NCBI RefSeq assembly: GCF_013391635.1
Contig: NZ_JACAWU010000001.1
Coordinates: forward strand, 1,054,001 to 1,118,000
DNA: 64,000 nt
Direction: 5' to 3'
From: Natronomonas gomsonensis
Lineage (GTDB): Archaea > Halobacteriota > Halobacteria > Halobacteriales > Haloarculaceae
Part shown: positions 51,656 through 59,314 of the stretch, piece by piece
Position numbering within the stretch: position 1 is the first letter of the stretch
How the letters are laid out: the number at the start of each line of letters is the position of its first letter
The notes under the pieces: generated by a model
The model's database searches: none
What the model saw: only the letters and a program-made list of their open reading frames with translations
Told to the model about the DNA's origin: nothing
Position numbers and translations under genes: made by a program

Positions 51656-51702
51656 TATCCCAAACGCGGTCGGGATTCCTCCGCCTTCAGGCGGAGGAGG
51701 AT
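51560..51702 (+). ncRNA. probable reRNA/omega RNA 3' region of TnpB
   Basis: In TnpB elements the guide RNA overlaps the 3' end of tnpB and ends at the right end of the element; related haloarchaeal sense-overlapping RNAs have been reported in Halobacterium. Here the hairpin TCCTCCGCC-TTCA-GGCGGAGGA (51677-51698) and the tail would be its 3' scaffold, with the guide starting near 51703 (TTCCGGCCG). The 5' end is a guess. Confidence 0.45.
51677..51698 (+). repeat. right-end hairpin of the TnpB element
   Basis: TCCTCCGCC-TTCA-GGCGGAGGA: perfect 9-bp stem and the same TTCA loop as the left hairpin, then GGATGTCAA. Lies 21 bases after the tnpB stop. Confidence 0.6.
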
Positions 51703-51731
51703 GTCAATTCCGGCCGTCCCGAACGTACGGT

Positions 51732-52154
51732 ATGACCCACCTCGGCCACGTCCACCTGAAGGTCCGCGACGTCGAGCGCGCGGTCGACTTCTATGTCGAC
51801 TGTTTCGACCTCGCTGTCGAGGAACGCGTCGGGCGGTACGCCTTTCTCACCTTCGGCGACCACCACCACGACCTCGCGCTGCAGGGCGTCGGCGAGGACG
51901 CCCCGGGCCCGTCCTCGGGCGTTGGACTGTATCACGCCGCCTTCGAACTTGACGACGAGGCGGCGCTGCGGGCACTCTACGACTCCCTCCAAGAGCGCGG
52001 CGTCGCGGTGTCGCCGGTCGACCACGGCATATCCAAGGCGCTGTACTTCGAGGACCCCTCCGGAAACGGCGTCGAGGCCTACATCGACACGCGCGCTGAC
52101 CACGAGGGCGAGTGGGATGGAGTCAACGAGCGCTTCGACCCGGCTGCCCTGTAG
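51732..52154 (+). CDS. VOC (glyoxalase/dioxygenase) family protein
   Basis: 140 residues from ATG 51732. One VOC module pair: GHVHLKVRDVERAVDFYVDC (about 5-24), FLTFGDHHHDLALQGV, LYHAAFELDDEAALRALYDS, SKALYFEDPSGNGVEAYIDT. Possible metal ligands are H7, H68-type and E117. Enzymes of this fold include glyoxalase I and extradiol dioxygenases; substrate unknown. The start is 30 bases past the TnpB right end. Confidence 0.86.
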   Translation: MTHLGHVHLKVRDVERAVDFYVDCFDLAVEERVGRYAFLTFGDHHHDLALQGVGEDAPGPSSGVGLYHAAFELDDEAALRALYDSLQERGVAVSPVDHGISKALYFEDPSGNGVEAYIDTRADHEGEWDGVNERFDPAAL

Positions 52155-52221
52155 TGCCGTATTTCGCCACGAACGCTCAGTCAATCAAAAACCGTAACAC
52201 GACCAGATACGTTCTTTCCGT

Positions 52222-52398
52222 ATGAATCGGACGGAACTGTTCCTCGCTTTGGTCGTGTTCCTTCTGGCGGCGCTCGTTTACGAGACCGGTGACGGAAACA
52301 CACCCGAGTTCGTCGTAATTCCTGTTCTCATGATTCTTTTTCTTCTCCCGATATACGTCGTTGGTGCACTCATCATCGAGAACGCCATCAACCGGTGA
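52222..52398 (+). CDS. 58-residue two-helix membrane protein
   Basis: MNRTELFLALVVFLLAALVY, then a loop (ETGDGNTPEFVV) and a second helix IPVLMILFLLPIYVVGALII ending ENAINR. Two helices spanning the membrane in hairpin form. No known family. It stands alone between the VOC and DUF151 genes. Confidence 0.5.
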   Translation: MNRTELFLALVVFLLAALVYETGDGNTPEFVVIPVLMILFLLPIYVVGALIIENAINR

Positions 52399-52452
52399 AT
52401 CTCGATGACGTCCGCTGTCTCAACGGCCTCTCCGGCATCTCCGCTCACTAAC

Positions 52453-52890
52453 TCATTCGACTTCGAACTCCTCGGGCGGCCGCCCCGCCTGGTCGAGGAC
52501 GTCCTCGGAGACGAACACAGGACAGTCGACGCGTAGCGCGATGGCGATGGCGTCGCTCGGGCGGGCGTCGAATGACACGTCGGTTCGTTCCCCGTTGACG
52601 TAGCGTTCGGCGTCGATTTTCGCGAGGAAGGTGTGTTCGGCGAGGCCATCGATGCGGACGCGGTCGATGGCGCCGCCGAACTCCGTGAGCATCTCGACGA
52701 AGAGATCGTGGGTGAGCGGTCGCTCGAACGGCCGGCCTTCGAGGGCGTGAGAGATGGATTTGGCCTGGTCGGCACTGATGAAGATGGGGAGCGTCTCCCC
52801 GCGAGCGCGCAGGAGAACCACCGGTGCACCCTCCTCGCCGCCGTCGTCGACGCTGATGCCGAGGCCGTCGACGGTCGCCTCGTGTGTCAT
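52453..52890 (-). CDS. bifunctional nuclease-domain (DUF151) protein
   Basis: 145 residues. The DUF151 signature FDARPSDAIAIALRVDCPVF (about 108-127) is intact, with LPIFISADQAKSISHALEGR earlier. The eukaryotic and bacterial relatives show DNase/RNase activity, including a plant-stress nuclease; function in haloarchaea is not shown. It is divergent from the 94-residue gene. Confidence 0.87.
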   Translation of the reverse strand: MTHEATVDGLGISVDDGGEEGAPVVLLRARGETLPIFISADQAKSISHALEGRPFERPLTHDLFVEMLTEFGGAIDRVRIDGLAEHTFLAKIDAERYVNGERTDVSFDARPSDAIAIALRVDCPVFVSEDVLDQAGRPPEEFEVE

Positions 52891-52949
52891 CGTATAACAG
52901 TCTCGTAAGCAGGACCAAAACTTTTCGCGTCCCAACGTGGAGGGGTGGT

Positions 52950-53234
52950 ATGAGCGACCCCTACGTCGTCGCGCTGAAGCCCTCCGCACGCCGGGTGAGT
53001 TCGGCGGTGGGCAAGTGGGTCGCCGAGGAGGGCCGTTTTCGCGCCTTCGACTCGAAGGCGCTGGCTCGCGAGTGGGCCCGCGAGGTGAGCCCCCAAGGGC
53101 GGACGCTGTGGGTGCAGGACGCCCACCCTCGGGATTTGGGCCCCGCGGATGGCTACCTGCTGGCCCGCGCCAGTCACCTGCGGGGCAACGAGACGGAACT
53201 GCCGGGCGAACAGCGGGCGCTCTCGGAGTTGTGA
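52950..53234 (+). CDS. 94-residue haloarchaeal hypothetical
   Basis: 94 residues from ATG 52950: VALKPSARRVSSAVGKWVAE, RAFDSKALAREWAREVSPQG, LWVQDAHPRDLGPADGYLLA and RASHLRGNETELPGEQRALS. A compact strand/helix pattern and a basic middle; no cysteines. No family is recognised. The promoter region with the DUF151 gene is shared and short (59 bases). Confidence 0.5.
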   Translation: MSDPYVVALKPSARRVSSAVGKWVAEEGRFRAFDSKALAREWAREVSPQGRTLWVQDAHPRDLGPADGYLLARASHLRGNETELPGEQRALSEL

Positions 53235-53357
53235 AATAGCGCCAACCGTTCAGACCGTTTATTCTGCCAAAAATCGACTGTCTGGGGCCTGAACGGACTG
53301 AACGGCTCGAAACGGTGGTGACGGTACAAGTACCGACAGCAGGTAGGGACGCATGCA

Positions 53358-53609
53358 ATGAGAGCCAAATCGATACTGCTCGCGGTGCTCGCGACGAGTG
53401 CGCTACTCGTCGGCGCCGTGGGTGCTGCGGCGGCACAGCCCGACGACAACGCCAGCGACAGTGACGCGGGCGAGCGTGGCCCGCCGAGCGACCTCCCCGA
53501 ACCGGTCCCGGACTTCGTCGGTGACATCCTCGGGTCGGTGAACGACTTCCTGAGCGGCGGCATCTCGGACCTCGGTGAGGCGGTGTCGGGTATCGCATCG
53601 GGCGAGTGA
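53358..53609 (+). CDS. secreted 83-residue protein
   Basis: 83 residues. Sec-type signal (RAKSILLAVLATSALLVGAV) with predicted cleavage after AAA-Q near residue 26. The mature part is short, acidic and Pro/Gly-rich: DNASDSDAGERGPPSDLPEP followed by an amphipathic helix DFVGDILGSVNDFLSG. No homology is recognised; a secreted peptide or surface-associated chain is likely. ATG 53358 preferred over 53353, which is out of frame. Confidence 0.55.
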   Translation: MRAKSILLAVLATSALLVGAVGAAAAQPDDNASDSDAGERGPPSDLPEPVPDFVGDILGSVNDFLSGGISDLGEAVSGIASGE

Positions 53610-53665
53610 CGCACTCGTTTAGTGTTCCCCCTCAGTTTTAACCCCGTTCCGGCGCTGTCGCGGGT

Positions 53666-54454
53666 ATGGAATCCATCGGTACCGGACTGGCGACGCTCGA
53701 CGTAGAGGGCCACCGCGCGGATATCCGACTGGCCCGCCCCGAGAAGCGAAACGCGATGAACGAGGCCCTGATGGGCGATTTGACGAGCGCCTTCGAGCAG
53801 GCCAGCGCTCACGAGGGCGTACGTGCCATCACGCTGCTCGGCGAGGGGCCGGTGTTCTGTGCGGGGATGGACCTCCACATGATGCGGGATCGCGTCGAGG
53901 AGGACTCGAACATCGACCGCGAGGTGTTTCCCGAACTGCTCGACGCCATCGAGACGGCGCGACAACCGGTCGTCGCGGGCATCAAACGCGCCGCGCCCGC
54001 CGGGGCCTTCGAGTTGACGCTTCCCTGTGATTTCCGAATCCTCGGCTCTGATGCCACCTACGGCGTCATCGAGGTGAAACTGGGGACGTTCCCCCACGGC
54101 GGTGCGACCCAGCGCCTCCCTCGCCTCGTCGGACTCTCGAAGGCGAAGGAACTCGTCCTCACCGGTGAGTTCATCGACCCCGAGGAGGCGCTGGACTGTG
54201 GACTGGTCCACGAGGTGTGTGACGACGAGTCCGTCGACGAACGCGCGAAGGCGTTCGCGGACGACCTCTGTGAGAACGCGCCGCTGGGGCTCCGGAACGC
54301 CAAGGAAGCGCTCAACGCGGCTCTCGAAACCCCGTTGAAGCAGGGGCTGGAACTGGAGCGCGCGCTCGGCCGTGAACTCGACGACACCCGCGACTACCGC
54401 GAGGGGTTCGAAGCCCGAATCGAGGAACGGGAACCGGAGTTCCGCGGCGAGTGA
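53666..54454 (+). CDS. enoyl-CoA hydratase/isomerase family protein
   Basis: 262 residues, second crotonase in the window. Catalytic glutamates are retained (PAGAFELTLPCDFRI and GVIEVKLGTFPHGGATQRLP). The first oxyanion region is GPVFCAGMDLHMMRD. It diverges from the paralogue at 46151 (RAAPAGAFE in place of GYAFGGGCE), so a different acyl-CoA is probable. No fatty-acid partner gene lies nearby. Confidence 0.86.
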   Translation: MESIGTGLATLDVEGHRADIRLARPEKRNAMNEALMGDLTSAFEQASAHEGVRAITLLGEGPVFCAGMDLHMMRDRVEEDSNIDREVFPELLDAIETARQPVVAGIKRAAPAGAFELTLPCDFRILGSDATYGVIEVKLGTFPHGGATQRLPRLVGLSKAKELVLTGEFIDPEEALDCGLVHEVCDDESVDERAKAFADDLCENAPLGLRNAKEALNAALETPLKQGLELERALGRELDDTRDYREGFEARIEEREPEFRGE

Positions 54455-54526
54455 GCGGTAGAATCGCCCAATTCGAGCAACATAACGGCCAGAAAACACT
54501 TACATCGGACACCGTTTCTAGCAGGT

Positions 54527-54997
54527 ATGCGAATCGCACCGAAAGCGGTCGTACTCGCGGTCGTCCTGCTTTTCGGATTGGTCGCGGCACCCGCGGCGGT
54601 CGCCGCCCAATCCGCCGAGAGTGACGCCCAGTCGGTCGCGCAGGCGTACAACGACAACATCGGCGATGCACCCGATGTCATCGCGAATCGCTTCGCCGAC
54701 GAGCGGGTCGCGATGACCGTCGAAGGGGACAACGGCACGGTGACCTACACCGCAGTCACCAACGAGAACGCCGAAATCGTCGAGTTCGAGGAAGGCGAAA
54801 ACGACCCGACGGTTCGGGTAACGACCGACGAGGCGACTATCCGTGAGATCGCCGAATCCGAGGATACGGGTACGGCCGCCGTCGACGCCTACGAGTCCGA
54901 CGACGTGACTGTCGAGGGCGTTGGCATCACGAACACCGTCACCGTCGAGACGGCGAAACTCGGCTACGAGGTCGGGTCGGCGCTCGGTCTACTGTAA
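54527..54997 (+). CDS. secreted 156-residue haloarchaeal protein
   Basis: 156 residues. Signal peptide (MRIAPKAVVLAVVLLFGLVA, cleavage near AAQSAES) and an acidic ectodomain. The body resembles SCP2-like sterol-carrier folds in pattern (RVAMTVEGDNGTVTYTAVTN, PTVRVTTDEATIREIAESED), and ends in a hydrophobic ETAKLGYEVGSALGLL. The hydrophobic end could be a membrane anchor or lipid-binding tail. No catalysis visible. Confidence 0.6.
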   Translation: MRIAPKAVVLAVVLLFGLVAAPAAVAAQSAESDAQSVAQAYNDNIGDAPDVIANRFADERVAMTVEGDNGTVTYTAVTNENAEIVEFEEGENDPTVRVTTDEATIREIAESEDTGTAAVDAYESDDVTVEGVGITNTVTVETAKLGYEVGSALGLL

Positions 54998-55165
54998 AGG
55001 GATACGGCGGCAGGGCGGTGCCGGTGGGGTGGGTGGGGGAGTCGACGGTGCCCGGCACCGTTCATTCATTGGTTCTGCACATTAATTACACTTTCCCTAA
55101 AAGAGATAATATCTGGTTTGTCGGCAGAACGAGGCGCTTTTCTCGGCGGAGTCCCAACGTCGGGT

Positions 55166-55414
55166 ATGGACGACGAGCGGACCGACGGTAAGGGGTTCGA
55201 GAAGGGTCGGAAGGCCGCCGCTCTCATCATCCTGCCGTTCGTCGTGTTGGGCGTCGGGAACCTGATTCTCATCCTCCAGTGGGGGCTGGACCCACTGTGG
55301 GGCTTTCTGCTCATGCCGCCGATCCTGTTCATCTGTGTCATCGGCTGGATAGCCATCCGCGGCGGGTTCGCCGAGGACCGCACCGGCGAGAGTGACTACG
55401 GCGGCGGCGTCTAA
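55166..55414 (+). CDS. 82-residue two-helix membrane protein
   Basis: 82 residues from MDDERTDGKGFEKGRKAAAL. Two helices (about 18-38 and 43-65) joined by a short loop; tail RTGESDYGGGV is cytoplasmic. Convergent with the PPOX-like gene, overlapping it by four bases at 55411. Unknown function; possibly upstream TATA TAATATC near 55107. Confidence 0.55.
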   Translation: MDDERTDGKGFEKGRKAAALIILPFVVLGVGNLILILQWGLDPLWGFLLMPPILFICVIGWIAIRGGFAEDRTGESDYGGGV

Positions 55415-55872
55415 CGGACCGGAGCCGGCGCGTACGACTGGTCCCGGGCGACGACGGTCTTCGGTTCGATGCGCACCAACAGCGCAGTCTCCGTCGGGTC
55501 GGCGACGTACCCCGAAAACCGAGGGTCCCAATCCGTCGAATCCGGCCCGAGGTACCGCGCGAGCAGTCGCTCGGCCAACTCCCGGTCGAACGGTTCGACG
55601 GTTCCTCGCCCCCGCAACCCGACGTGCTGGACGAGGCCGCGTTCGGCGTCGAAATCGACGACGCCGAGCGAACAGGCGGGCGTCTCCTCGATGCGGGCAG
55701 GGAAGGTGTCTGTCGCGGCGTCGCCGAGAATCCACGCCGCCTCGTCCTCCCAGAGGTACCAGACGGGCGATTCGCGGGGGCCTTCGGGGGCTTGCGTCGC
55801 GAGGTGGCCGAACAGCGGTCGCGCGAGGAAGGCCCCGATGTCGACACCGAGGCTGTTCTCGACGATTTCCAT
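55411..55872 (-). CDS. pyridoxamine 5'-phosphate oxidase-like protein
   Basis: 153 residues, split-barrel flavin fold: FGHLATQAPEGPRESPVWYL at about 22-41, and LVQHVGLRGRGTVEPFDREL. Members bind FMN, F420 or haem. It follows the DUF58 gene by 62 bases on the same strand and may be the last gene of the MoxR operon, though unrelated in role. A specific substrate is not evident. Confidence 0.8.
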   Translation of the reverse strand: MEIVENSLGVDIGAFLARPLFGHLATQAPEGPRESPVWYLWEDEAAWILGDAATDTFPARIEETPACSLGVVDFDAERGLVQHVGLRGRGTVEPFDRELAERLLARYLGPDSTDWDPRFSGYVADPTETALLVRIEPKTVVARDQSYAPAPVR

Positions 55873-55934
55873 ATCGGAAGGCCGTGTGAACCGAGCATGA
55901 ACGTGGCGATATTTGCCACGGGTGGGTCGGTGTG

Positions 55935-56801
55935 TCAGCCGAGCCAGACGCTCCCGAAGGAATCGAAGTAGTCGGCACCGGTATCGACGAGGACGTGATC
56001 GGCGCCGAGTGCGGTCACCCGGTTCGAGACGCTGTCGACGTGTGCGTCGAGTCGGCTCCGGTAGGCGTCGGCGAGCGAGCCGCTGAAGTACGACCGCCGG
56101 GTCTCCTCGCCCTCCGGGTCGGCGAACAGCGCATCCCCGACGACGCCGGGGTCGCGCTCTTCGGGGGCGACGACGCGAACAAGCAACACGTCGATGTCGT
56201 TGCGGACGAGCGAGGCGACGCCGGATTCGATGGGTTCGGGGTCGGCGAGGCAGTCGCTGAGGACGACGACGAGCGACCGCGACCGGATTCGCTCGGCGTA
56301 CTCGAGGAGGGCGGCCTCGAAATCCACCTCTCCTGACGGTTCGACACCGTTCAACTGCTCGATGAGCGCGAGCACCTCCCCTCGGTTCGACCGGCCGGTG
56401 TCGAGTCGGTCGACCGACTCCCGGAACGTCGAGAACTGGAACTCGTTGTTCTCCTCGGCGGTGAGGTACGCGAAGCCCAATCCGAGTTTGGCGGCGTACT
56501 CGAACTTGTGGGCGTCGCCGTCCCCGTAGTCCATCGACCCACTCGTGTCGACCAGCAGGTGGACCGTGAGACTGCGTTCTTCCTCGAACTGCTTGATGAA
56601 GTACTCGTCAGTTCTGGCGAACAGTTTCCAGTCGATGAGTCGCGTGTCGTCGCCCGGCGAGTAGCGGCGGTAGTCGCTGAACGTCAACCCTTCTCCGACC
56701 CGCGGGGACTGCTGGTCGCCCTGGCGGAGTTCGGTCGTCTGGCGGTTCAGCGCCGCGCGGAACCGGCCGAGGCCGTCTAGAAACGACGGGTCGATACTCA
56801 C
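55935..56801 (-). CDS. DUF58 protein of MoxR-vWA operon
   Basis: 288 residues from a GTG at 56801. The DUF58 signature YSPGDDTRLIDWKLFART (about 47-64) is present, followed by a VWA-like region with a MIDAS-like VDTSGSMDYG (about 88-97). No membrane helix is obvious, unlike many bacterial DUF58 proteins, so it is probably cytoplasmic and anchored by partners. Follows moxR by 37 bases. Confidence 0.88.
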   Translation of the reverse strand: MSIDPSFLDGLGRFRAALNRQTTELRQGDQQSPRVGEGLTFSDYRRYSPGDDTRLIDWKLFARTDEYFIKQFEEERSLTVHLLVDTSGSMDYGDGDAHKFEYAAKLGLGFAYLTAEENNEFQFSTFRESVDRLDTGRSNRGEVLALIEQLNGVEPSGEVDFEAALLEYAERIRSRSLVVVLSDCLADPEPIESGVASLVRNDIDVLLVRVVAPEERDPGVVGDALFADPEGEETRRSYFSGSLADAYRSRLDAHVDSVSNRVTALGADHVLVDTGADYFDSFGSVWLG

Positions 56802-56838
56802 GGCCGGCCTCCACTCGCGGACGTGTTCTCGGACATCG

Positions 56839-57780
56839 TCACTCCAACAGCGACTCGATGATGTCGTCGGCCGTCCGTCCCTCGCGTTCGGCGCGGAAAT
56901 CGAGGATGATTCGGTGCCGGAGGACGGCCGGCGCCAGCGCCTCGATGTCCTCGCTCGCGACGTGTGTCCGGCCCTGGAGGAACGCCCGCGCCTTCGCGGT
57001 CAACACGAGCGCCATGCTCGCCCGTGGGCTGGCGCCGAACTCTATCTCGTCGGTCTCGCGGGTCCGACGGACCAACTGTATCGCCCGGTCGCGGAGGTCG
57101 TCGGCGATGGGCACCTCCCTGACGAGTTGCTGAATCTCCTGAATCTCCGCCCGCGTGAGCGCCTGGTCGACCGGCACCTGCGGGCGGTCGCCGGTGAACA
57201 TGTCGACGATTTCCTGCTCCTCCTCGTACTCGGGGTAATCGAGCAACAGTTTCAGCATGAAGCGGTCGGTCTGGGCCTCCGGAAGCGGGTAGGTCCCCGA
57301 CTGGTCGATGGGGTTCTGCGTCGCGAGGACGAAAAACGGCCGTGGGAGCTGATACGTCTCGCCCGCGGCAGTCACCTGTTTCTCCTGCATCGCTTCGAGC
57401 AGGGCGGCCTGGGTCTTCGGCGTCGCACGGTTGATTTCGTCCGCCAACACGACGTTGGCGAAGATGGGGCCTTTCTCGAAGACGAACTCCCGGCCCGTCT
57501 CCGTCTCGCGGATGATTTCGGTTCCCGTGATGTCGGAGGGCATCAAATCGGGGGTGTTCTGCACCCGGGAGAACTGGAGGTCGGTCACCTCGGCGATGGT
57601 CCGCACCATCGTCGTCTTCCCGAGTCCGGGGTTCGATTCGAGCAGCGCGTTTCCGTCGGCGAGGATGCAGACGAGTAACCCCTCGAGCACCTCGTGTTGG
57701 CCGACGATTCGCTTGCCGATTTCCTCGCGGGCGGTCGCTAGCTTCTCCTGTAGTCGGTCGATGTCGTGGTCCGTACTCAT
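56839..57780 (-). CDS. MoxR-family AAA+ ATPase
   Basis: 313 residues. Walker A NPGLGKTT near 60-67, Walker B VVLADEINRA near 111-120, sensor ATQNPIDQSGTYPLPEAQTD with the MoxR-type arginine/aspartate positions. The C-terminal lid has FGASPRASMALVLTAKARAF. MoxR ATPases act with vWA proteins in assembling or activating membrane complexes. Four-base overlap with the DUF7502-like gene upstream (57777-57780). Confidence 0.93.
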   Translation of the reverse strand: MSTDHDIDRLQEKLATAREEIGKRIVGQHEVLEGLLVCILADGNALLESNPGLGKTTMVRTIAEVTDLQFSRVQNTPDLMPSDITGTEIIRETETGREFVFEKGPIFANVVLADEINRATPKTQAALLEAMQEKQVTAAGETYQLPRPFFVLATQNPIDQSGTYPLPEAQTDRFMLKLLLDYPEYEEEQEIVDMFTGDRPQVPVDQALTRAEIQEIQQLVREVPIADDLRDRAIQLVRRTRETDEIEFGASPRASMALVLTAKARAFLQGRTHVASEDIEALAPAVLRHRIILDFRAEREGRTADDIIESLLE

Positions 57781-58694
57781 GTGTTGTCCTCGTCGCGGAT
57801 GCGGAGGTTGTACTCGCGGATGAGCTCCGCGTCCTCCAGTTGCTCCGGCTCGGCGTAGCCGGCCTGTTGTCCGTCGGCGCTGTTCGAACCGCCCGACCCG
57901 CGGTCGACGCTGTCGGACGGGAACTGCTGGGTGTCGTCTACGTCCTCGCTGCCGCCGCTGGAGTCGATTTGGGCGTCCAACTCGTCGTCGCCTGCGTCGA
58001 CGTCTTCGGGGTCGCCCAAGACGGCGTCGCCGTCCTTCAGTCCGGTGTAGGGGTTCGGCGTGTCCTCGCCTGCGTCGGTGCCGTCGTCCGGTCCCACGCC
58101 TTCCCCTCCACCGAGGTCGACGGCGGCCAACTGGACGGTCGCGAGACTCAACGCCACGACGACGACGACGGTGACGGCGATGCGCCGCACGTCGAGCAAC
58201 GCGACGCTCGAGGTGTCTCGCAGTCGTTCGAGAACGTCCTCGTACAACCGGGTGGCCATCCGCGAGTCACCGTCGCGTGCGACCGTGTCGCGGGCGGTTC
58301 GCAGCGCCTCGGCGACGGCGGGGTTCGCGGCTTCGAACCGCTCGACGAGCGGCCGCCGACTTCGAAGCCACAACTCGACGCCGAAGACGACCACCGCGAG
58401 GGCCGCCGCGAGGAGTGCCGACCCCGGAACGTCGACCGTCCCGAACGAGATGCCGACGAGGTCCCCGACGGCATCGGTCGCCGACGACGGCACGGCCAGA
58501 GCGTCAGGAACGCCCGCCGGGTCGACGACGAGTACGAGTAGGTTCACGGCGAGAAAGACGAGCGTCGCGTCGACGGCTGCATAGATGGTCGCGGCCTTCA
58601 ATCCCTCGCGGCGTATCTCGCGAAGTGCCGCCGCCATTCGCTCGCGGGGCCGCTCGTCGTTGGCGGGTGGCTCCTCCGCGTCGTCGTCCGTCAT
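57777..58694 (-). CDS. acidic membrane protein of MoxR-vWA operon (DUF7502-like)
   Basis: 305 residues. Three hydrophobic segments (about 38-60, 88-111, 168-192), a helical linker between the second and third, and then a very acidic Ser/Gly/Asp-rich tail (about 196-285: GGGEGVGPDDGTDAGEDTPN). The C-terminal AELIREYNLRIRDEDNT is helical. Sandwiched by four-base overlaps between the coiled-coil protein and moxR, so it belongs to the complex. Function unknown. Confidence 0.7.
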   Translation of the reverse strand: MTDDDAEEPPANDERPRERMAAALREIRREGLKAATIYAAVDATLVFLAVNLLVLVVDPAGVPDALAVPSSATDAVGDLVGISFGTVDVPGSALLAAALAVVVFGVELWLRSRRPLVERFEAANPAVAEALRTARDTVARDGDSRMATRLYEDVLERLRDTSSVALLDVRRIAVTVVVVVALSLATVQLAAVDLGGGEGVGPDDGTDAGEDTPNPYTGLKDGDAVLGDPEDVDAGDDELDAQIDSSGGSEDVDDTQQFPSDSVDRGSGGSNSADGQQAGYAEPEQLEDAELIREYNLRIRDEDNT

Positions 58695-59314
58695 TGGTAA
58701 TCCTCACAGACGGTTTTGTTGGCGTTCTCCGAGTCGTTACAGAGGCTCCGGAGGTCGGATTCGAGCTCTTGGTTTTCGGTTTCGAGCGCCTCGTTTTCGT
58801 CCCGCAGGTCGCTGTTCTCGGTTTCGAGGTCGTCGACTTCCGCTTCGAGGTCGTCCACTTCGTCCCGGAGGTCGTCGTTTTCGGCTTCGAGTTCGTCGAC
58901 GGTATCCCGAACGTCTTCCAACTCCGCTCGAACGTCGCCCAACTCGGTCCGCAACTCTACGACTTGGTCTTGGGATTCCCGGAGGGACTGTCTGGTCGTC
59001 GCGAGTTCGTCTTCGGTCGCGTTCAGTTGCTGTTGGGTCGCTTCGAGTTGGTCGGCTACCTGGTCGACGTCTTGATTCCGGGTGTTCAGCTGCGATTCGA
59101 GTTCGTCGACGCGGGCCTGCGTCTGTCGATACTCGGTTTCGGTCTCGTTCAGTTCCGTTCGAAGCTCCTCGTTTTCCTGCTGGAGGTTCTCGTTTCTGTC
59201 CTGCAGGTCGCTGGTGGCGTCCTGGTATAGCACCGTCGCTCCGGCGGTGCCGGCCAGCGCCAACACGATGAGGAGGACCAATCCGAGATTGATGCTACGG
59301 CCCAGCGAACTCAC
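58691..59314 (-). CDS. membrane-anchored coiled-coil protein of MoxR-vWA operon
   Basis: 207 residues from GTG 59314, overlapping the vWA gene by four bases (GTGA). A TM helix (about 7-26, LGLVLLIVLALAGTAGATVL) is followed by about 160 residues of uninterrupted heptad coiled coil (NLQQENEELRTELNETETEY, VDDLETENSDLRDENEALET) and a C-terminal CNDSENANKTVCEDYQ with two cysteines. An extracellular or cytoplasmic rod that could link the vWA proteins. A much longer frame upstream is rejected: it is antisense-like and Arg-rich. Confidence 0.72.
   Translation of the reverse strand: MSSLGRSINLGLVLLIVLALAGTAGATVLYQDATSDLQDRNENLQQENEELRTELNETETEYRQTQARVDELESQLNTRNQDVDQVADQLEATQQQLNATEDELATTRQSLRESQDQVVELRTELGDVRAELEDVRDTVDELEAENDDLRDEVDDLEAEVDDLETENSDLRDENEALETENQELESDLRSLCNDSENANKTVCEDYQ

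Larger units (their letters stand above)
50169..51702 (+). mobile_element. solo TnpB element, IS200/IS605-type (IS1341 group)
   Basis: The tnpB gene is flanked by hairpins sharing the TTCA loop: 50199-50218 on the left and 51677-51698 on the right. No tnpA (Y1 transposase) is present, so mobilisation would need help in trans. The right boundary is placed after the AGGATGTCAA tail at about 51702; the left boundary is uncertain within tens of bases. It sits between the DUF7097 gene and a VOC-family gene. Confidence 0.65.
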
